The position numbers and the translations under genes were made by a program. A stretch of DNA of 64,000 nucleotides, from assembly GCA_050084515.1 (NCBI GenBank), contig CM114274.1, positions 25,792,001 through 25,856,000 on the forward strand. Direction: 5' to 3'. Shown one piece after another: positions 44,890-57,619 of the stretch. Origin of the DNA: Blasia pusilla. Taxonomy: Eukaryota; Marchantiophyta; Marchantiopsida; Blasiales. The notes beneath the pieces were generated by a model. That model made no database searches and had not been told where the DNA came from. It worked only from the letters and a program-made list of their open reading frames with translations. How positions within the stretch are numbered: position 1 is the stretch's first letter; each line of letters starts with the position of its first letter.

Positions 44890-47800
44890 ATGGCAGCTTC
44901 TGTAACAATCAACCTGGGCAGCTTGAGTGGGGGCAGAATACATAATCCTGCCCCACTTAGTGTTGCATTCGAAATAGAAATATCTGAATGTACTACTGTT
45001 ACATCTCCTATTCCCAAGCGAGTGAGAAGAAGGCTGGAAGAAACCACTGAAAGCAAGTCAAAGTCCACCGCAAGCCTTGAAGACATAGAAGTCAAGCTCA
45101 AGGAGGCTGATTCAAGACGCCAGGTTTCTCTCTCTCCTGACTAGCAGGTGGCTCAAATCCTAGTTCTGGTAGTCTCTTAGGCAGTCTATGCTAACCACAA
45201 TATCTAAATCAAGATATATATTTGTAGCTCCTGACAACGTGTGCTGTGAGCATATACTATCATTTTTGCTTTTCAGCTAAGGTGCACAGTAGGATGGTCC
45301 TACGTTTCCCACCTCAGTTCTAAATTGAGCCTGATGATTTTCATGTCGACAGCAATTCCATGAATGGCTGGCAAATAAGGCTCGACCCAAGCAGAAGTTG
45401 AGTCCCTCCCATACACACTCAGAAGAGCTGGCTCAACGTCTTGAGGCCAAGCTATCAGCCGCAGAACAGAAAAGGTACTGCTGTCTATTTGAAGTATTTG
45501 TGGCTCCTGTTACTAGGGTTTGATTCAATTTAGCTCTCGTTCATACCTTATCTTACTGTAGTAGTTGGTTCTTTATCTCCTCTCTCTATGCTGCCCCCTC
45601 CTTGCCATTTGGAAGGGTTATTGTATGCATTCATCGAAGACTGGATTCACACAGAGTCTTTGGGACGTGGTTAATCTCTTTCCACACAAAATAATGAGGG
45701 TGTTCGGATGTGCAATAGTCAGTGACAGAGTTTCCTGTTAGCAATATTGGATCCATGTACCTTATATGTGGGAAACTGAGTTACCATTAGTCAGGGAAGT
45801 AGAGGAGATAGAGCTGTCCATCACCCGAGTTGTTCATATGGTCATTCTTGTACAAGGAACACGAACCCTGAATTATGGCTGTGATCTCATGGCAGAGCGG
45901 AACTGCTGGCGCATGAGCAGACAAGGCTTGCCAAACTGCATGAACTACGCGTGGCTGCCAAAACTGAGGCACAACTGCGAGCAGAGCGCGAGAGGGAAGA
46001 GTTGGGATCAAAGGTTGAGTCTCGTGTACAACAAGCAGAAACAAACAGGTTGGCTCTCCTAGAAGCCGAGAGACAGCGCAGAGCTGCTGTGCATGAACGT
46101 ATAGCACAGTCCGTCATCCATCGAACTACTCAGGAAGGAAGGCATCGTGATCGGATTGAAGCTCTTCGTGTAACGATCTGTCAGAAAATTGCTGCAGCTG
46201 AAGAGAAACGAGCAGGGCTCCTTGAGGCAGAGAAGAATCGTGCTCAAGCCTGCGTGCTACAGGCGAGAAGAGTTGCCAAAGCTGTTGTACGAGAAAGGGA
46301 ACTGGAGATGAGGAAGAAGAAAGAGAAATTGGAGGCCAGATTACAGAGAGTACGTGAACTTGTCTCCTTTTCAGGCATATGTATTGGACTCAGTGATGTT
46401 GTTGGCCTAGGGTTCATAGACATTTACAGAAGTTTGCAACTCATTGTTCACTTTTTGTAACGTCCAGGCAAAACGGCAAAGGGCAGAGTATCTGATGAAG
46501 AGAGGAGGTTGCAGAGGAGCCTGTCATAATCATGGCCACAAGGTGCATAAGCATGGCGATAGGCTTTGTCGTCAGCTCACAAGGTGAGAATCTTGACAAA
46601 TATTGAAGAAATGAAGGATGAATGGATGACTACTTGAAGAGACCTGGTACTCGCAGTAGTTTAATTGATCACCCTCTAAACATTGGTTTTATCAAATGTC
46701 TATGAGCAGGTGCTGGAGGCAGTTTCGAGGTTCGAGGCGGACTACTTATGCATTGGCCCAGGAGTATGCCGCTTGTGCAATCAATCAGGAGTTAGTAACT
46801 TCACTACCCTTCGAACAGTTGGCTACTCGAATCACTTCCATAGCAACTCTCCGCAGTGTGAAATCCTTGCTTGCACGGATTGAAAGCCGTCTGATGCTAT
46901 CATCAGCAGGGCAATTCAATATAGCACAAGTTGATCATTTATTGAAACGCCTTGCTCCATCCCGTCGAAAATCTGGAGGTCCATCTGCTACTGTTGCTGG
47001 TAAAAAATCTGTTGCAGGAGGCAAAAGCGCCAAGGATAATGTTAAGATTGATGACAAAGAGATGGAAAGATATCCCGCTCGTGTTTTCCTCTGTGCATAT
47101 ATGATTCTAGGACAGCCCGATGCTGTTTTCAGTGGTCGAGGTGAACGGGAAGTTGCACTTGCTGATGCAGCATCTAAGGTATTGCCTGAGTTCGAGGCAT
47201 TGTTATCTATAATTCTGGATGGTCCGTCATCTACCCCTCTCCGGCCATCATCTCCAAGCAGTGGATTTGGCGCAGAGAAGAAGTCTGGATGGTGCTCTGA
47301 ACAGCAGGAAAACCACAATATGTCCACACCTTCCTTGCCACAACGGCCATTTTCTGTCCAACTGGCAACTTTTGATGCGGCTTGGTGTTCATACCTTGAC
47401 CAGTTTGTGGCCTGGAAAGTGAAAGATGCCCAGCTTCTCGAGGAAGATTTGGTCCGCATGGCTTGCCAACTGGAACTTTCTATGTTGCAGAAGTGCAGAG
47501 ATGGGTCAGATTTGAGTCATGATTCCCAGGCAATCCGAAACCAGGTCTTTCTCCTATTGTACTTTTGATTATGGTAGTTCGCTTGTTTTTTTTTGTGTGG
47601 GGGTTTTTCCTATCAAAGTCCACCTGCATTTTCCTGCAGTCATAACACCTTTGCAGGTGTCTTCTTCAGCCTTTGGATTTGTTATTATGTAAAGGTTAAC
47701 AAGAAGGGAGTTTGGCAAGGTGACATATGGACTTTTAAGTCTATCTTGAGATCATCACATCAAAACTTGAGTTTTAAAACCATTTGGACGCAGGTGTTAG

Positions 47801-50777
47801 AGGACCAAAAGCTGTTGCGCGATCGTATATTACATTTAACGGGAGCTACGGGAGCAGCTAGAATGGAGGAAGGTTTGACAGAAGTTCGAATTAAATTCAA
47901 TGAAGCACTGGAAAATGGAAGACCATTACCTTTGCCTTTCTCGTCTCCTCCAGTGGCATCACGAACGCCTATTTCCTCTCCCCTTTCTCCAGCTCCATTC
48001 CTTGGATCTCATGATGGTGTTCATAAAGGTGAAAACAAACCAAAAGTCATTCGCACCCTATTCAAGCCTTCAGATGTCAACAAATCAATCACTGATGGAG
48101 CTGCCAAGGATAACATAGAACGGGATGCACATTCAGTTATTATACCAAGCATTTCTCAGACTACTGAAGGAGCATTCACCAATGAGAAAATTGTGAATGA
48201 AATGCTTCATGACCCAGGTTGGCAGTTTGCAGATCCTGCCCAACAAAATGGTGGAAATGAGGCTGTGAATGTGGGGAATATCAGCATCCATGGAAGCAAA
48301 GTGGGCAAAATGCAGGTTTGTTCCCGATTTTGGTCGTGTCAAGAAGAGTTTGGTACTGAAAGGAGCTTTGGGATGGGCAAAAATTGCATCTTGCCCTGTC
48401 TATTTTTCGGAATCTAACTCTTAATGTTGGTCCTTGTAAACTACAGGAGCAAATACGAGAAACTATGGAAACTGCTTTTTGGGATGGCATCGTAGATGGT
48501 TTGTTGCAGAGTCCACCGGAATACGGGCGAGTCGTGAGTCTTGTGGGTGAAATCCGTAAGGAACTTGAGAATATTATTCCTGATAATTGGAAGCAAGATT
48601 TACAAGAAAGTATGGACTTGGAACTCCTCTCCCAGGTTCGTTTGCCTCACATGTAACCCACCTTCTGAAAAATAACTGAGAATACGATATTTAGTACATC
48701 TATAGCTGCTAGTGGGGAGAGCCGAAGATGCCATATTGTACATTTGCTCTATGCATATCTGTTAAGTTTGGTTCTCGAGACCAGAATTCAATTTCTCACT
48801 CTAGCTGTTCTCAATTTTTTCCTTCAGTACATAACTATGTATGCCATCCAAAGGTTTACTTTCGCATATTGATATTTAATTTGATTGGAAGTCCTATTCC
48901 TATTCTTTCAGGATTTTCTGGTGTTAAATCGTCTTCATTTTAGTTGAAGATGAATTCCACCCATGTCTTAAAGTAGAGAAATGTTATCCTTTTTTATCAA
49001 GTCTCTAGCTAGATCCCATGATCTGATTGAAATAGCTCTGCAGGTTCTAGAATCAGGAACCAATGATTTCCAGTACCTGCGGCAGCTTCTAGACTATGCG
49101 TCAGGGCTGGTTCTCAAGTTGGGGGCACCGGTTCGTGATAGCGAGACCAAAGCAGCGCATCAATCTTTGCTCAATGGCTTGTTAGTTGGAGCGAGTGCAA
49201 ATGGTGAAACACAAAGAGCTTTTGCAAATGCTATGGTAAAGGGATTGCGCTTCATCTTTGAGCAATTACAGGTAACATACGACAGAAAGTGTCTTGTTTT
49301 CATTCTTATGTATACCTTGAACCCTTCTCACCTGTTGGAAGTCGCAAGTCGAATTGTTTGGTCCTACCATTCCTTCCTTCAGGCTTGTCTATGCCTAAAT
49401 CCATGTCAGTTTATATTGTGTCCAAAGGTGAATGAATGACTTGATGTGTGTCGCTTGGTATGTGCTTACAGATACTGAGAAAAGATATCAGCTCTACACG
49501 ACTTCGAGCATTGGCTCCCTTGATAAGTGGGTCTGCAGGAATTGAATACATGCGGAAAGCATTTGCAGTGCGTTTAGGCCTATCAACCGAGTTGCCTATC
49601 TCACTTCCTGAAGTTATGTCAAAGCTTCCTCGAACATTTGCGTTGATTGGGGAGGTGAGACGGACTTTGGATATGGATCGGGAAGACATTGAAACATCGC
49701 TAGCAACAGTGAGAGGAGGATCTCATGTAAGGTCAGGCAATGGACTGCCGGCCTCCTTACCTCCCTTGCCGTCCATGCGCACTGGTGGCCGGTTGGGTGG
49801 AGGAGGGTTCTCCTCTAAATCGGATCGAGCAGTTCCTCCTGTGGGTGAGTGTTCTTGTCTGACTCTGCTAGATCTTTTTCGATCATGATTCTTTACAGGT
49901 GTGTTGTAGGAAGGACGAGTTGGGTCTTTGATGGAACAGTAGTGCGACTTTATCAAAGAGACAGTAGTTGAGACGCTGACAAGGTTGGAATTGGTCTCTC
50001 CATAAGCAGGGGATACTAGACCAAAGGCAGTTGATTGGAAAAGCAATGATACTGTCTTGCGCATGGGTATTCTATTGCTGGTGCGCAATTTCGAACCTGC
50101 AACGGAGGCCACTGTACCCGAGACATTTTCCTTGAACGTAGAAAGACTCCGGAACTGTCAAAACGAGTTTCAGCGCATAATAGTGATGGCTACTGGGTAA
50201 GACGGTCTCTGAAGTTGAATTGCCTCATTTTCTGTATGTATTTCTGTAAAGTCCAGTCAAAACCAGGCACTGAAAATAGTTTTGCTGTGCCTTCAGGTTG
50301 TTGGTAGCTAGGCAAGGACTCACTGGCAGGGGGGTCATTGGAACCGAGCTGGATACCGTCATGGAGCTTGGTCGTGAAAAGCTGGATGCCCTTCTAAATG
50401 AACCAACGGCAAGTATAGCACAGATTGGAGAACTGCTAGCCCAAATTTCCAGTAAACCTTCGACTCCTGAAACCCTTAAAGACTCCACAGCATATTGCGA
50501 GTTGATGACGAGAGTTCTCGCGAAGAGTCTCTCCTCAGATGACCCCGTATTTGCACGAGTGTCAGCTGCGGTGGGTGCTAGTCTGAGGGCCATTTTATTA
50601 TTAGGGGCGGGACCGGAGGGTGTTTCACTGGCAGAACTAGCTCTGAAGAGAATTGGAGGTGGGGGAATTCTCCTCGAAAAAGTCACTTCTGTGGCAAAAG
50701 CCATCGACAAAGTCGCCAGTGTGACTTGCAGGGTACATGAACCATGGTACTCCTGCATCATTACGAATATTATATAG
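44890..50777 (+). CDS. T-complex protein 11 (TCP11) family protein, 11 coding exons
   Basis: Exons: 44,890-45,123; 45,353-45,474; 45,896-46,349; 46,468-46,583; 46,710-47,544; 47,794-48,315; 48,447-48,635; 49,044-49,271; 49,472-49,844; 50,010-50,196; 50,297-50,777. All introns are GT-AG, phases agree at every junction and the sum is 3,741 nt (1,246 residues plus stop), near the usual length of plant members. Residues 45-310 are a charged, probably coiled-coil N-terminal half ('[10 protein letters not shown]', '[16 protein letters not shown]', '[17 protein letters not shown]', 'LCRQLTRCWRQF'). '[11 protein letters not shown]' and 'DHLLKRL' follow. The C-terminal half is the TCP11 domain ('NEMLHDPGW', '[10 protein letters not shown]', '[15 protein letters not shown]', '[12 protein letters not shown]', 'VHEPWYS'). 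The family includes yeast SOK1, linked to cAMP signalling; the plant role is not established. No break was found. Confidence 0.93.
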
Positions 50778-51025
50778 AGACAATGCCATTAATTTGTGCG
50801 GTGTACAAATCATCAGCAACCTTACCACGCTGGGATGGTAGACAGCGTGCGGAACTGTAAATTCTACCCTTCATGTATAGAAGAATGTAATATGTAAGTA
50901 GTGTAAGTTATTCTTTATAGTCCAGACAGCTAGATGAACTCATCCAGGCACACACAATTCATGTTTTCCGTGTCCTGCCATGGAGAGAGATCATGACTCA
51001 CTCTGTATCATTCATGTACCACTGA

Positions 51026-51031
51026 AATAAA
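51026..51031 (+). terminator. Candidate polyadenylation signal of the TCP11 gene
   Basis: AATAAA lies about 250 bp after the stop, with TGTAA-type upstream elements around 50,880-50,900 ('agaatgtaatatgtaag'). An earlier poly(A) site near 50,900 is also possible. Confidence 0.5.
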
Positions 51032-51080
51032 TTAGGGACAGCCACATGAGTCCTTCTGTTTCCCTGATCTTCGTTGCTGC

Positions 51081-51118
51081 CATCATGACATCTCATTCCG
51101 TGATGAGATGTCATGATG
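51081..51118. other. Perfect 16-bp inverted repeat (hairpin)
   Basis: Arms 51,081-51,096 and 51,103-51,118 are exactly complementary (catcatgacatctcat / atgagatgtcatgatg) with a 6-base loop. It sits about 50 bp past the candidate poly(A) signal. The purpose is unknown; a small palindromic element or transcript-end structure are options. Confidence 0.85.
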
Positions 51119-51119
51119 T

Positions 51120-54100
51120 AGCTCGCACGCGTACACTCTACTCTGTCTTGCTAGACTTCCACTCAATCGTATATGTGCGTCATTGCCCCAGTGAGCACAT
51201 GCCACGGGATGCTCGATATACTTATCATATTCTCAGATGCGATGACAAAGCTATCTCCCGTGAGCTCAGCACTAGACTGTGTCCACAACAAGAGACTCAC
51301 TCATCGCGGCCATCGTCAAGTCAACGGACTTCCGGGGGAACACCGCAGGGACACGCTGCAGCTACGACAGCTCGTAGGGAGACGTAGCATTCCACGTGAG
51401 CAGCATCTGGGCTGTCACGGCTAGAGTAATTCTGAAAGTTACAGCACCACGGACTACCATGGAGGTAAGATCAAGTATGAAGGTTGTACACGTAGGCGGC
51501 TCAAAGCGCACGACCGGGGTACAAGGGACTTGAAGGAAGGTAGGTATCCATGGTGGACTCACCACAAACCATATCATTTTTAAAATGTACGTATCTTTGA
51601 AACATAAGATTTCACCAATGTATTTTTTCTTAAGATAATCCTTTTTTCTATCAAAGAATGAATGGTGACGGGTGCTTTGAGTGGCCCTAATAGTGGGATG
51701 ATCTCCCATAAATATGTGTGGAGTCCGACGTAGTATTATCCCTTCCCCATGAGGTGGATTGCATGACGCGGAGGTTTGTTTATCGAAGTAAGTGAATACA
51801 TGATACTTAAAGTGGTTTTAAATGAACATAGTGGCTTTTAGGGACGGAGAATCACGGGTTGTTTTAAAGAGATGGTTGGTTGAAATGAAAATCGTTGTGA
51901 AAGTGTGAGATCATGCCCTACAAGAAATGACACCATCACATGCTTCTTAATTTGAGAAAACTTGCGACATTCCCTCTCCCCTTTTATATATATCACGTTG
52001 GAAATAAGTAATGAATAAAAAACTTAATGGACCTTACATGAACCATCTCTTGCATAGGACTTGATGATAGGATGTAGTAAAATCTTCCTTTTCGTTCTAT
52101 TCTCTACAATCTCTTTTAATTCTTGAAAATTACTATGTCTAATTATGCTGAAAATTATTTCAATGAAATCCATTATTATGTGGTTTCTTTTGGAAGAGGA
52201 GGAACAAAATTTTGGTGGATTCCATCATAGTTTTGATAGTAAAAAATTGTATTAATGTTGGATAATTAAGACCTCAACTAGGGGGATAATCAAATTTCGA
52301 GTAGAGTTATCTTCTTTGTTCACCTAGGATGAAAATAGAATTTAATAGATGTGGAAATGGATCCACCTTAGATCTATTTTTCTAAAAATAGCTTTTAGAG
52401 AATCTGATTCCAATTTTTATAATTTTACTTTTTTATTTCATCCCTTCCCCTTGATCCACACACCCTATAGAATGAAGGGATGATCGCTAGTCTCATGCAT
52501 AGCACTCTCTTCATGGGTCAAAAGTTAAAACTCACTCGCAATTGCAATTTTGTAAGAATGAACCTATGGGATGTAACATATAAATCTAGTGTCTAAGATA
52601 GCAAATAGAGGTTATAAGTTGGGTGGATGGATGGAGATGTCACATTCCTGCGCGTCCCTGGGATCGCTGGGACCATGAGACGTCTAGATTTCAAAGAGTA
52701 GTGCGGGAGTTCATACGCTTCTGTTCTTTCTTATCGAGGTTTCTGTCTCCGGTAAGTCCCCTCGTGGTCGCCTTCGTAGACCGTAATGCCCTACAGCGAA
52801 AAACATCGCGTTTCTACTCATCACTCGCCCTTATTCTTTGCAAAGTCCTGTAATCCTGACATCAATTAGGGCCTCTAGAGCTGCTCGTGTATACATCTCT
52901 GCTTAGAACAGCTCCGTGATCTCGAATCTCAATGACGTACCCCACGCACACACATCGGGATACTCGAGGACACGGATCCGTCCAGTGGGGTCCAATTGGG
53001 TAAAGATCTGAGTGGTAGGAAACAAAAAAGAAGGGAAGAATCGAGACGGATGAGAACTTAACCACCTGAAAGACTGAGAAACAAGCGGCATCCGACTCCG
53101 AGTGCGCGTGAATGGCGGATGCCTCTAATGCGGAGGTGCTCGGCCGTTTCCGGTGCAGTGAAAAATTTGCATGCGCTCGTATGCTCAGGTTATGGTAGAT
53201 GAGGATAGATTATGGAAGGAGTGACGAATTGGCCTACGTTGAATATGGAAGACTTCTCTGATCTCTTTGTTCTCTGGCTGTGATGACGAGGGCATGACTT
53301 CGTGGATGAGATGGGATGGTTGAGTAATCGGGTTAAGAATACGGACAGCAACTCTCCGATACGCTTTAGAGACGAAGTCGCATTCGCTGATGCAGTCGTC
53401 GTGATGGAATCGCTCGTATGTGCCAATGTGTACGAGGACAGGCTTTAGAGAAATCAGAATTTTAACTTTTTTCTTTCAAGAAATATTATTCAACTGAAAG
53501 TAGCTTTAAAAGCATTCCACGATTTTCTCATTCTTCCTCAGAATGAATGTCGCCATTTTGTGTAAAAAGTGGCGCCGGAATCGTCAATGAACAATTCACG
53601 ATGTGAAACTCGTGCCAGGCAGCCGTGATGGGAAGAGGTTTCCAAATTCCAAGGTCGAAGATGCCCAAAAACCCGTGCAGGATGTCACGGTCCCTTTATA
53701 GAATAGCAGCCGGTACGCTAGTGGTTGGCCCGACTTCGCGATCTTCCAATCGGAAGGCTTTATTCCACAAAAATTGGCACGTTTGCGTTGTGGCTATCAA
53801 GTGGAGCGCCTGATCACGAGGTCCTAATTCTTGCACCCTCTCTCTCTAGAGCCTAAGGCTCTCTCTTCCGGGCTTTGTCGGCCACGATCCACCGCGATGA
53901 GTAGTCAGAGTAGGAGGAGCATTCCGGAGGACCACACAGGGATGAATTACCCTAGTCATTAGCAAGCATGAAGCGGCGTCGGCGTCGTGCATGCGCTATC
54001 GATGTAGATCCAGTAGCGTCCTGTCCTAGCGATGCATTTAGCTTGGTAGATATTGAGCTGAATTTGCGGACATGGATCACAAGCCTCAGGGCTATGCTAT

Positions 54101-54190
54101 GGAGCGGAGGATCAATAAGGAAGACGAATGTCGTCAAGTATGCGGTATCAGTACGCGTGAATGTTGTAGTTGATTAACAGATCCGTCGAT
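51120..54190. other. Spacer, no recognisable gene
   Basis: 51,600-52,560 is AT-rich; 52,620-54,190 is GC-richer. Short frames (52,623-52,853, 53,190-53,426 on the - strand) have no known domain. Nothing else was identified. Confidence 0.45.
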
Positions 54191-54195
54191 CTCGA

Positions 54196-54530
54196 GCTTA
54201 AGGGAGGTTTTGATGTTTGATGTTTATGAGCTTAGGTTGGAGATCATGACGTCGGTTGGAACGAGCAAAGGGTGTTGGTAGCGGCACTGTACGTGCTCGG
54301 CTCTGCCGCAGTCCTTTTCCTGCAGAGTTGGATGAGAGCTCAGATTCCAAAGCTCTCAGACCTAAGGGAGGTTTGATGTTTGTGACCTCTAGATTGTAGA
54401 TCATGGTGTCATTTGGAACGAGCGGATTGGCGCTTTTAGTGATACTGTACGTGCTCGTCTCTGCGGCAATCCTTTTCCTGCAGAGTTGGATGAGAGCCAT
54501 GTCACCCAGATTCCAAAGCTGAATCTACCT
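54196..54530 (+). repeat. Tandem duplication of about 165 bp covering a P450 start
   Basis: Two units, about 54,196-54,358 and 54,360-54,530, share 'aagggaggttt', 'gatcatg(a/g)(c/t)gtc', 'ggaacgagc', 'actgtacgtgctcg' and 'ccttttcctgcagagttggatgagagc'. The second unit carries the membrane anchor of the P450 pseudogene in frame; the first is frameshifted. Confidence 0.85.
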
Positions 54531-56285
54531 CCCGAGGCCCGAGAACTCGTCTGTAAACCCTAAACGCGTTTCTCTTCCGAGCTCCGATTTCCCTATGGAA
54601 TCGCGGAGATGGCCAGGCGCTACGGGCCCACTGCATACTTCCGTCTGGGGCTCTGTAACTGCGTGGTGGTGTCGTCCGTCGAAGCCATAGCGGATGTTTT
54701 GTATCTGACGGAAACAGACTTTGAGTACACGATTCAGAGGACTGTTTCCATGTAGCTGGGGCTCAATTGCGCGGACATACGCTTTCAGAGCCGTGTCACC
54801 CAGCTCGGATTTCTCGAGAAAGTCTGCGTCAATGAGTTTCTTCACAGTGGGCGGACTAGCGGCGTATGAGCAGGTACAAAAAGTTTAACTAAGTGACTTG
54901 AGTCAGACTCAGCCCTATAGCGTTAGGGGCAGAACCTCACACCAGCCTCCATTCAGACCCTCGGATTTCTCGAATGGAGCGATTGAGTTCAACATTCGGA
55001 CTGACTGCTACATTTCGCCGAGCTAGCCACTGCAACTATCTCCATGATGTCCGGTTCCCATTGGTGATTGGTTGGGACCGCGCACGGACTGGTCGGATCT
55101 TTGCAACCATCAGATTAAATTTCTCTATCTACGTGTGCGTGTGCTATCTAGCTAGGAAACATTCCGAGCGTCCTTCGTCGACTAGATGGAGACGAGCTGA
55201 ACTGAATCATGTAAGCTGTCACTGAATTATGAATTATGTAAGCGAGAATTATGAATTATGTAAGCGAGAGACACGCTTGCTGTAAAGAGCGAGAGCACAA
55301 AATGACGAAGTTTGACTCAAGTGACCAAACTAAAATTTGCAGATTTTGGGGATTTCATTCCGTCTGGTTCCTAAGCCATGCGTACATCTTCAGCAGAACG
55401 GACGTCGAATGAATCCAATCTTATTCCCATATCAAGTGGAAAACGCTTGCACACGTCTCTTCGCTGTTCACGAAGAATCTGAGTTCCCGAGCCCTGAGCT
55501 CACGCGCTGTTCTGAATCACGGAACGCGAATCTTATCAAAGAGGCTTTTGGTTGCTGATAGTACTACAACTCTAATAATTACTTCCCCGTGATCACCAGT
55601 CGAACGCAGCCGCATTGGCGGTCGAGAATCGAGTGAAGTACTGGTCATAATTAGTACCGAATGCCGAAGAGTGTAGTGTGGTTCGAGTCTGAGAAAACAA
55701 GAGCTAGGCTTGGAAATTTACCTCTGGTGTTTGGTGACTTCTCGCAGGTTCGAAGGTAGCAGTTGATAGCGTTTTTGCAAAGCGTGGCTAGGGAAGCGGA
55801 CGGAGGAGAAATAGAGACAGTGAGACAACTGCTCTACAGCAGAACCGCAAATGTATTTTCTGCGCTTTTGCATGGAAAGCGGTTTGAGGAGCGCACGTTG
55901 TCGTTGATGGATACGCACAGAAGCTTGTCATGAATCGCAACAGAGTTCGTCGGGGTGGCTCTCAGCTTGAACATCGTGGACTCGTTTCCGTTTGAGAGTT
56001 ACCTCGACCCACAAGGTATGATCCGAAAGTTTAACGATTTCAGCGAGCGACTGGTCAAGCTGTTTGGCCAAGTGCTGGAGGAACACACACAAGTCAGGAG
56101 GATCGATACCTCCAGGAATCATGAGGATGAGGATTTTCTGGGTGTACTGCTCGATCAGCTTGAGAGCGGGAAGACCACAGAAGACGCCGTCATTGGCACT
56201 CTCTGGGTAAGGACTAGCTTCTGCCGTCAACATCTAGCTTGCAATCACGATATCAGTAGGCAAAATCGCCTGTGAATCTCGTAAG
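54403..56285 (+). pseudogene. Cytochrome P450 pseudogene, N-terminal half only
   Basis: From ATG 54,403 a signal anchor follows ('GLALLVILYVLVSAAILFL'). In another frame (about 54,604-54,755) comes 'ARRYGPTAYFRLG' and 'VVVSSVEAIADVL', the usual beginning of a plant P450 domain. A degraded part (54,760-55,790) follows. Then 'LLYSRTANVFSALLHGKRFE' (about 55,830-55,890) and 'IVDSFPFESYLDPQGMIRKF', 'LVKLFGQVLEEH' and 'DFLGVLLDQLESGKTTEDAV' up to 'TLW' at 56,209, where a GT donor begins. This is the usual pre-I-helix sequence of a class such as CYP71-clan enzymes. The oxygen-binding AGTDT, ExxR and haem-binding Cys are not found in the window. Stops and frameshifts show it is dead. Confidence 0.75.
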
Positions 56286-56321
56286 GCTTTTCATGAGAAG
56301 TTCAATTCTTGGACCTTCTTA

Positions 56322-56377
56322 TAGTGTATAAAGGTGGCAGTTTTAGTGGCTTTAGTGTATAAAGGTGGCAGTTTTAG
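56322..56377 (+). repeat. Short tandem repeat, two 25-bp units
   Basis: 'tagtgtataaaggtggcag' plus 'ttttag' occurs at 56,322-56,346 and again at 56,353-56,377. Confidence 0.9.
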
Positions 56378-56689
56378 TTTTGTGAAGACACTCGATCGAG
56401 GACTGATGGCCAGCTGAGGTTTGAATCACTCAACTGAGTCGAGAGCATTTCCATTATATGATATTATCAAAAGAAATTCTGCACTAGCTAGGCTAAGTTG
56501 AGGCAGTGGAGATGGTGGATTGCATGATGCAGGACTTCGTGGTGGGGGGAATCGAGATGAGCGTGACGAGCTCGGAATGGGAAATGATCGATCTCAATCG
56601 GCATCCGCACGGGCTTAGCAAACTGCAAGGCGGAGATGGATTCTGTCGTTGGCAGAGAACAACCCTCATAAAGGAGTCTGATATCCTCA

Positions 56690-57262
56690 ACACGCCACCT
56701 GACCATGAGTGGGAGTTGGGGGATGAGTAGAAAAAAGCATTTCAGTTTCTAAAGAATAGATTGACGTCTACATATATCTTAAGGAACGGGTTCTTTCCAA
56801 CTGCACAAAATTGAAATGTATTGGGTCTTGGAGCAGTGCCCATGATAAGGATAGAGAGTTTGTAGTAGCTGCTAACCTCTCAAATAATGTTGCAAAGGCA
56901 AAGTTCATACGAGGGAGAATGTTTGGTTGCAATATGGTTCGTCGCACTTTTCAAGTCCTGTTTGTTCAATAACCCTTTCACCTTCGTCATTGATATCGGC
57001 CTTTGAAATGGTCGATGAAGTTCAACAAGCTTATAAGAAAACTTGTTAGATGGGTTCTATTATTGTAAGAATATGACTTCTAGGTGGTACTCAACTAAGA
57101 TGCATATGGTTTGAATCGGAGTCCATGACCAAATCAGCGAGATGCTATTGAAATTCATTGACATGCATCTACTTATTTGTTTGTTTTTTGGCTATGGATA
57201 GCCATACAACATTGAATTTGAATGAGTCCCTAGATCCGGTGAGGAGACGGCAAGACGTTACG
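56690..57262 (+). pseudogene. Gypsy pol fragment related to A and B (RT end and RNase H)
   Basis: Translating the frames gives 'DHEWELGDE', then 'KKAFQFLKNRLTSTYILR', a broken 'VLGLGAV', 'NNVAKAKF', 'YEGECLVAIW', 'NNPFTFVID' and near the end 'ESLDP'. All correspond in order to 8,246-8,860 of element B and to element A. Only about 570 bp remain. Confidence 0.8.
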
Positions 57263-57279
57263 GCTGCGCCTTACTCGCT

Positions 57280-57612
57280 TCACCGAAGACCCTGGACTCT
57301 TCGGTAATCCGCAACATTGACGCCATCAGGAGTGATCTCGAAATGCTGAAGGATCCCCTTGATTTCGAACCCGAGCAGCCGCTGCCATGAGTCCTGACTG
57401 CCGCCAATCGGCAGCGGCTGCCGGATGTGCCCATGCAGGAACTCCGGGCTGCTCCGCTTCCAATAGCTGCTCACTGCGCTGGTTCCTGAGTACGGTTGGT
57501 GTCCTCCTGCTGTAATGTCTTGCGCCGATATCCGCAGTGGGGATGGCTTGGGTATTGTCGTCAACGCCGCCATGGCTCTCAGACTAGTCCCTAGATCGAG
57601 ATTGCCAAGCAA
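57280..57612 (-). CDS. Unassigned open frame, 110 codons
   Basis: A GC-rich open frame on the - strand beginning 'MLGNLDLGTSLRAMAALTTI' and containing 'GGHQPYSGTSAVSSYWKR' and 'HGHIRQPLPIGGSQDSW'. The composition differs from surrounding repeats and looks protein-like, so it could be an exon or part of a host gene fragment. I do not recognise a family, see no zinc or catalytic motif and cannot confirm expression. It begins just after the gypsy fragment ends, which also allows chance. Confidence 0.2.
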   Translation of the reverse strand: MLGNLDLGTSLRAMAALTTIPKPSPLRISAQDITAGGHQPYSGTSAVSSYWKRSSPEFLHGHIRQPLPIGGSQDSWQRLLGFEIKGILQHFEITPDGVNVADYRRVQGLR

Positions 57613-57619
57613 GCATATA

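Noticed and set aside
46935-47459. 174-codon open frame on the - strand
   Set aside because: It is the antisense shadow of TCP11 exon 5, whose reading is fixed by splice phase and family motifs.
49900-50010. Premature stop in the TCP11 gene
   Set aside because: A TAA appears only if the sequence before 50,010 is read as exon. With the donor after 49,844 and the acceptor ending at 50,009 the phase fits and the protein continues without a break.
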